NCBI GenBank assembly: GCA_036745275.1
Contig: DAIOGK010000036.1
Coordinates: 1-25,003 of the forward strand
From: JAIUNP01 sp020161975
GTDB taxonomy: Bacteria > Pseudomonadota > Alphaproteobacteria > Rhizobiales > Beijerinckiaceae
DNA: 25,003 bases
Direction of reading: 5' to 3'
Below, in pieces: positions 23,301 to 25,003 of the stretch (the first letter of the stretch is position 1; every line of letters begins with the position of its first letter). The notes under the pieces were generated by a model that saw only the letters and a program-made list of their open reading frames with translations, had not been told where the DNA came from and made no database searches. The translations under genes and the position numbers were made by a program.

Positions 23301-23499
23301 GCTCGATGACCTGCGTTACTGCGCTTTCAACCGTGTCGGCGGATGCGCCGGGATAGCTTGCCGAAATCGTCACCGTGGGCGGGGCAATGGTCGGATATTG
23401 CGCCACCGGCAGCCGGCTGATCGCCAGCGCGCCGCCCAGCATCACCAGAATCGCCAGAACCCAGGCAAAGATCGGCCTGTCGATGAAGAAATTGGCCAT
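20377..23499 (-). CDS. RND multidrug efflux pump, HAE1 family (AcrB/MexB type)
   Basis: A 1040-residue inner-membrane pump. ATG 23499 gives the canonical start MANFFIDRPIFAWVLAILVMLGG; the frame runs further upstream into the fusion-protein gene but that part is not conserved. The proton-relay pair D407/D408 (GLLVDDAIVVVENVERI) falls at the same numbers as in E. coli AcrB, and the partner lysine is in GLAAKNAILIVEFAKERY in the second half. Both porter domains and the SYPGASADTVE segment near residue 48 are intact. It works as a trimer exporting hydrophobic compounds using the proton gradient. It begins 7 bases after the fusion-protein stop. No outer-membrane channel gene follows, so it probably shares a TolC/OprM protein encoded elsewhere. 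Confidence 0.97.
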   Translation of the reverse strand: MANFFIDRPIFAWVLAILVMLGGALAISRLPVAQYPTIAPPTVTISASYPGASADTVESAVTQVIEQAMQGLDGLTYMSATSDSNGNASLTLTFSNSTNADIAQVQVQNKLQVATATLPNVVQQLGVRVTKASSSFLMVVGFVSNDGTRQAVDLSDFVASNVLDPLSRVAGVGSVQLFGSQYAMRIWLDPYKLYKFGLTTNDVTSALQTQNTQVTAGQLGGLPSVKGQQLNATITVQSRLRTAEQFEGIFLRTLPSGSSVYLRDVANVEIGAESYATAARFNRNPSAGVAVSLATGANALNTADAVKAQMTALSQSFPPGISVVFPFDTTPFVRISISKVVETLIEAIILVFIVMFVFLQNVRATLVPTMAVPVVLLGTFGVLWAFGYSINTLTMFATVLAIGLLVDDAIVVVENVERIMHEEGLSPKEATRKSMSEITGALVGIATVLAAVFIPMAFFGGSVGVIYRQFSVTIVTAMALSVLVAIVFTPALTATMLKPTTPKTTGPFGWFNRGFDSTNRGYVRTVAAIMRRPIIAGIAYLAVMSGAAMLFLRMPTAFLPDEDQGILFTQVVLPAGATTERTQAVLQEVENHYLDVEKENVESMFAVTGFSFGGSGQNMGFAFIKLKDWEQRRRPDQKAQAIAMRAMGALSRVRDAMIFALAPPSVPGLGQSNGFDMYLKDQSGGGHDALIAARNQLLGMAAQNPSLAGVRPNGQEDGPRFQIDVDQAKAGALGLALSTINSTISTAWAGTYVNDFDDRGRVKKVYVQSEAKYRMLPKDIEHWYARNANGDMAPLSAVTSTRWAYGSPRLERFNGVPAVNIQGGAAPGISSGVAMSEMETMAAKLPPGFAIDWTNLSYQEKQAGSQTLFLYSVSILVVFLALAALYESWSVPFSVLLAVPLGIIGALVAATLFGQRNDVYFQVGLLTTIGLAAKNAILIVEFAKERYDRGISLGKAALEAAELRLRPILMTSFAFILGVLPLAKASGAGAGGQNAIGIGVTGGMIAATTIGIFFVPWFFVLVTGLFSRSKTEAPVHDNAG

Positions 23500-23506
23500 G
23501 GCGCAC

Positions 23507-24703
23507 TCACTGACCGTTGGCGGCGGCCGGCGCCGCAGCAGGCGCACCGAACGGCACGGGATTGACCACAGCGCCGGGCCGGATGCGCTGGAAGCCGTCC
23601 ATCACCAGCCGGTCCCCTGCATTCAGCCCTTTTTCGACGATCCAGTCCGCCCCTTGCGTGCGATTCGTTGTCAGGATGCGCGGTTCGATCTTGTTGCCAT
23701 CGCCAATCACATAAACAGTCGCCTGCCCGCGTGGATCGCGCGTTACCGCACGCTGGGGCGCAAGAATCACATTCTCCAGCACGCCGATGCGGGCGACGCC
23801 GCGGACGAACATGTTGGGCAGAAGAATCCGGTCGGGATTCCTGAACACGACGCGCAGGTTCACCGTGCCCGTGCCCTGGTTGACGGTGATGTCGGTGAAT
23901 TGCACCTGCCCTTCCTGCGCATAGGCCTGGCCATTATCGAGATGCAGCGTCATGCCCATCCCCGCAGGGTTCAGTTTCAGTCGCCCGGCCTGCACATCGG
24001 ATTGGGTCATCAGGATGGCAGTTGCCGATTGCGGCACATCGACAAACACCGGGTCGATCTTCTGGATCGTGGCGAGCGCCGTCGCCTGATTGGCCGTAAC
24101 CAGCGCACCTTCGGTCAGCGAGGATACGCCGATGCGTCCAGAGATCGGCGCGCGAACCTTGGTATAGCCGAGATTGATATTGGCATTTGTCAGCGCCGCT
24201 TCCGCTGAGGCAACATCAGCACGGGCCTGCGCGGCGTTGGCAATGGCCGTCTCGCGATCCTGCTGGCTGGCAACTGCCCGGTCGGCCAGCGTGTCATAGC
24301 GGGCCGCACGCGATTGCGCGGCCACCTGTGCGGCTCTGGCGCGATCGAGCGAGGCCCGCGCGGATGCCTGCGCCGCCACATAGCTTGCATCAGCGATCTC
24401 ATAGAGAACGTCGTTTTCCTTGACCTCGCTGCCCTCGACGAATTTCCGTTTCTCGATGATGCCTGACACCTGCGGACGCACTTCGGCGATCAGGCTCGGC
24501 ACCACGCGCCCCGCGAGTTCGGCCGTAAGCTCGACATTGCGGGGCTGGACTTCGATGAAGCCAACCGATGCCGGTGGCTGCTTCATGGCCGGCGGCTTCT
24601 GCTCGTCGCAGCCTGAAAGGAAAGCCGTGGCCAGAAAAAGCGCAACAACCGGCCCGCGCACAGGACGTTCAATCATCATTCCACCAAGCAACTTTGCAGC
24701 CAT
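23507..24703 (-). CDS. RND efflux membrane-fusion lipoprotein (AcrA/MexA type)
   Basis: A periplasmic adaptor of up to 398 residues. The lipobox FLSGC puts lipidated Cys at residue 32 counted from ATG 24703. The paired ATGs at 24679/24676, with GGTGGA just before them, are at least as likely starts and give a compact lipoprotein signal (MIERPVRGPVVALFLATAFLSGC). Domains in order: lipoyl half-motif (RPQVSGIIEKRKFVEGSEVKENDVLYEI), an alanine-rich coiled-coil hairpin (about 110-180), second lipoyl half (TKVRAPISGRIGVSSLTEGALV), beta-barrel and membrane-proximal domain. The tail is Ala/Pro-rich (FGAPAAAPAAANGQ). It joins the pump encoded 7 bases downstream to an outer-membrane channel. Confidence 0.95.
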   Translation of the reverse strand: MAAKLLGGMMIERPVRGPVVALFLATAFLSGCDEQKPPAMKQPPASVGFIEVQPRNVELTAELAGRVVPSLIAEVRPQVSGIIEKRKFVEGSEVKENDVLYEIADASYVAAQASARASLDRARAAQVAAQSRAARYDTLADRAVASQQDRETAIANAAQARADVASAEAALTNANINLGYTKVRAPISGRIGVSSLTEGALVTANQATALATIQKIDPVFVDVPQSATAILMTQSDVQAGRLKLNPAGMGMTLHLDNGQAYAQEGQVQFTDITVNQGTGTVNLRVVFRNPDRILLPNMFVRGVARIGVLENVILAPQRAVTRDPRGQATVYVIGDGNKIEPRILTTNRTQGADWIVEKGLNAGDRLVMDGFQRIRPGAVVNPVPFGAPAAAPAAANGQ

Positions 24704-24903
24704 CCTGGAAGGTTCAGGACAACCATCATCAAATCAAGACCAAACGCCGCCAACGTGAGCTGTTCCGATCCAGATGTGTCAAAACAATGGCGTCATACGC
24801 CCCGGACAACTGGAAGAGCAAGAGAGCACCGCCTGTCGCAGCACGAAACGAGCGCCGAATGCCCGCCGCCGCACCGGCAAGACGACGGCGCAACGGAGTT
24901 CAA
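24704..24903. other. Gap between efflux operon and tRNA-Tyr; efflux promoter region
   Basis: No gene is supported. On the minus strand a TTGACA lies near 24783, but no good -10 box follows at the right distance, and no clear TetR-type palindrome was seen. A TetR-family repressor gene, common beside acrAB-type operons, is absent from the visible side. Confidence 0.4.
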
Positions 24904-24938
24904 TAAAAAAGCGAGAAAGATCAAAGACCTGAAAGGTC
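24904..24938 (-). terminator. Probable terminator of tRNA-Tyr
   Basis: Read on the minus strand, GACCT and AGGTC (24938-24934 and 24930-24926) form a 5-bp stem with a 3-base loop immediately after the tRNA. It is followed by a T-rich stretch ending in six Ts at 24910-24905. The stem is short, but the position directly after a tRNA supports the call. Confidence 0.55.
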
Positions 24939-24940
24939 AA

Positions 24941-25003
24941 TGGTGGGAGAGGTAGGACTCGAACCTACGAAGGCGTAGCCAGCGGATTTACAGTCCGCCC
25001 CCT
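24941..25003 (-). tRNA. trnY: tRNA-Tyr (anticodon GTA), partial at the right edge
   Basis: The minus strand shows the 3' part of a class II tRNA. The anticodon GTA is at 24991-24989 within CTGTAAA between GGCGGA and TCCGC stem strands. A long variable arm follows, then the T-arm GGTTCGAGTCC (24965-24955), acceptor strand CTCTCCC, discriminator A and an encoded CCA (24943-24941). The 5' half (acceptor and D-arm) lies outside the window. The long variable arm and GTA anticodon fit bacterial tRNA-Tyr. Confidence 0.95.

Noticed and set aside
21439..23565. A 708-codon open frame on the plus strand across the RND pump gene
   Set aside because: It is antisense to a fully conserved AcrB-type protein, is rich in His/Arg/Asp as GC-rich shadow frames are, and has no recognisable domain.
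24755..24955. A small plus-strand frame between the efflux operon and the tRNA
   Set aside because: It runs into the tRNA-Tyr antisense strand, has no good ribosome site, and its composition is not protein-like.
1..25003. Mobile element, prophage, toxin-antitoxin module or CRISPR array
   Set aside because: No transposase, integrase, regular spaced repeats or terminal inverted repeats were seen. The tRNA at the right edge is a possible integration site, but no duplicated tRNA end or integrase is visible.

Overview
The window is about 62-65% G+C by eye. It is dense with catabolic and transport genes of the kind common in soil or plant-associated Alphaproteobacteria: two Bug/TctC-type binding proteins, a TRAP transporter, an acid-sugar kinase with a PdxA-type dehydrogenase, an IclR, a GntR/FadR and a MocR regulator, and a His/Gln-type amino-acid ABC transporter. 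A Hyphomicrobiales-like chromosome fits best, but nothing seen here fixes the genus. No insertion sequence, phage gene, integrase or CRISPR array was found.

Region 1 (1-7333, minus strand) is a tightly packed acid-sugar operon. In transcription order it reads: Bug binding protein (6050), SDR (5070), IclR regulator (4390), HpcH/HpaI aldolase (3561), DUF1537 four-carbon acid-sugar kinase (2794), PdxA2-type dehydrogenase (1700), and a sialidase-fold Asp-box protein (673) that runs off the left edge. Four of the six junctions are 4-base ATGA overlaps. Two near-identical 15-bp palindromes just upstream of the first gene look like the operator of the IclR protein encoded in the same operon. A second Bug protein (7333-6350) lies upstream, separated by a structured 299-bp gap.

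Region 2 (7375-14064, plus strand) holds a divergent FadR-type regulator, a complete TRAP transporter (dctQ, dctM, dctP), an enolase-superfamily sugar-acid dehydratase and a pyruvate kinase. Regions 1 and 2 plausibly work together. Acid sugars enter by TRAP, the dehydratase makes 2-keto-3-deoxy acids, the HpaI aldolase cleaves them to pyruvate plus an aldehyde, and the kinase/PdxA2 pair turns C4 acids into DHAP plus CO2. The scheme is inferred; the substrate cannot be read from the sequence.

Region 3 (14122-20395) is an amino-acid-derivative module on the minus strand: a cytosolic 4,5-dihydroxyphthalate-decarboxylase-like protein, then a periplasmic binding protein, permease and ATPase of a polar-amino-acid ABC transporter, then an M20 amidohydrolase. 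A divergent MocR regulator (19037-20395) probably controls it.

Region 4 (20377-25003, minus strand) is a two-gene RND efflux system (membrane-fusion lipoprotein and HAE1-type pump) without an outer-membrane channel or local TetR gene, followed at the right edge by the 3' part of a tRNA-Tyr with a probable terminator.
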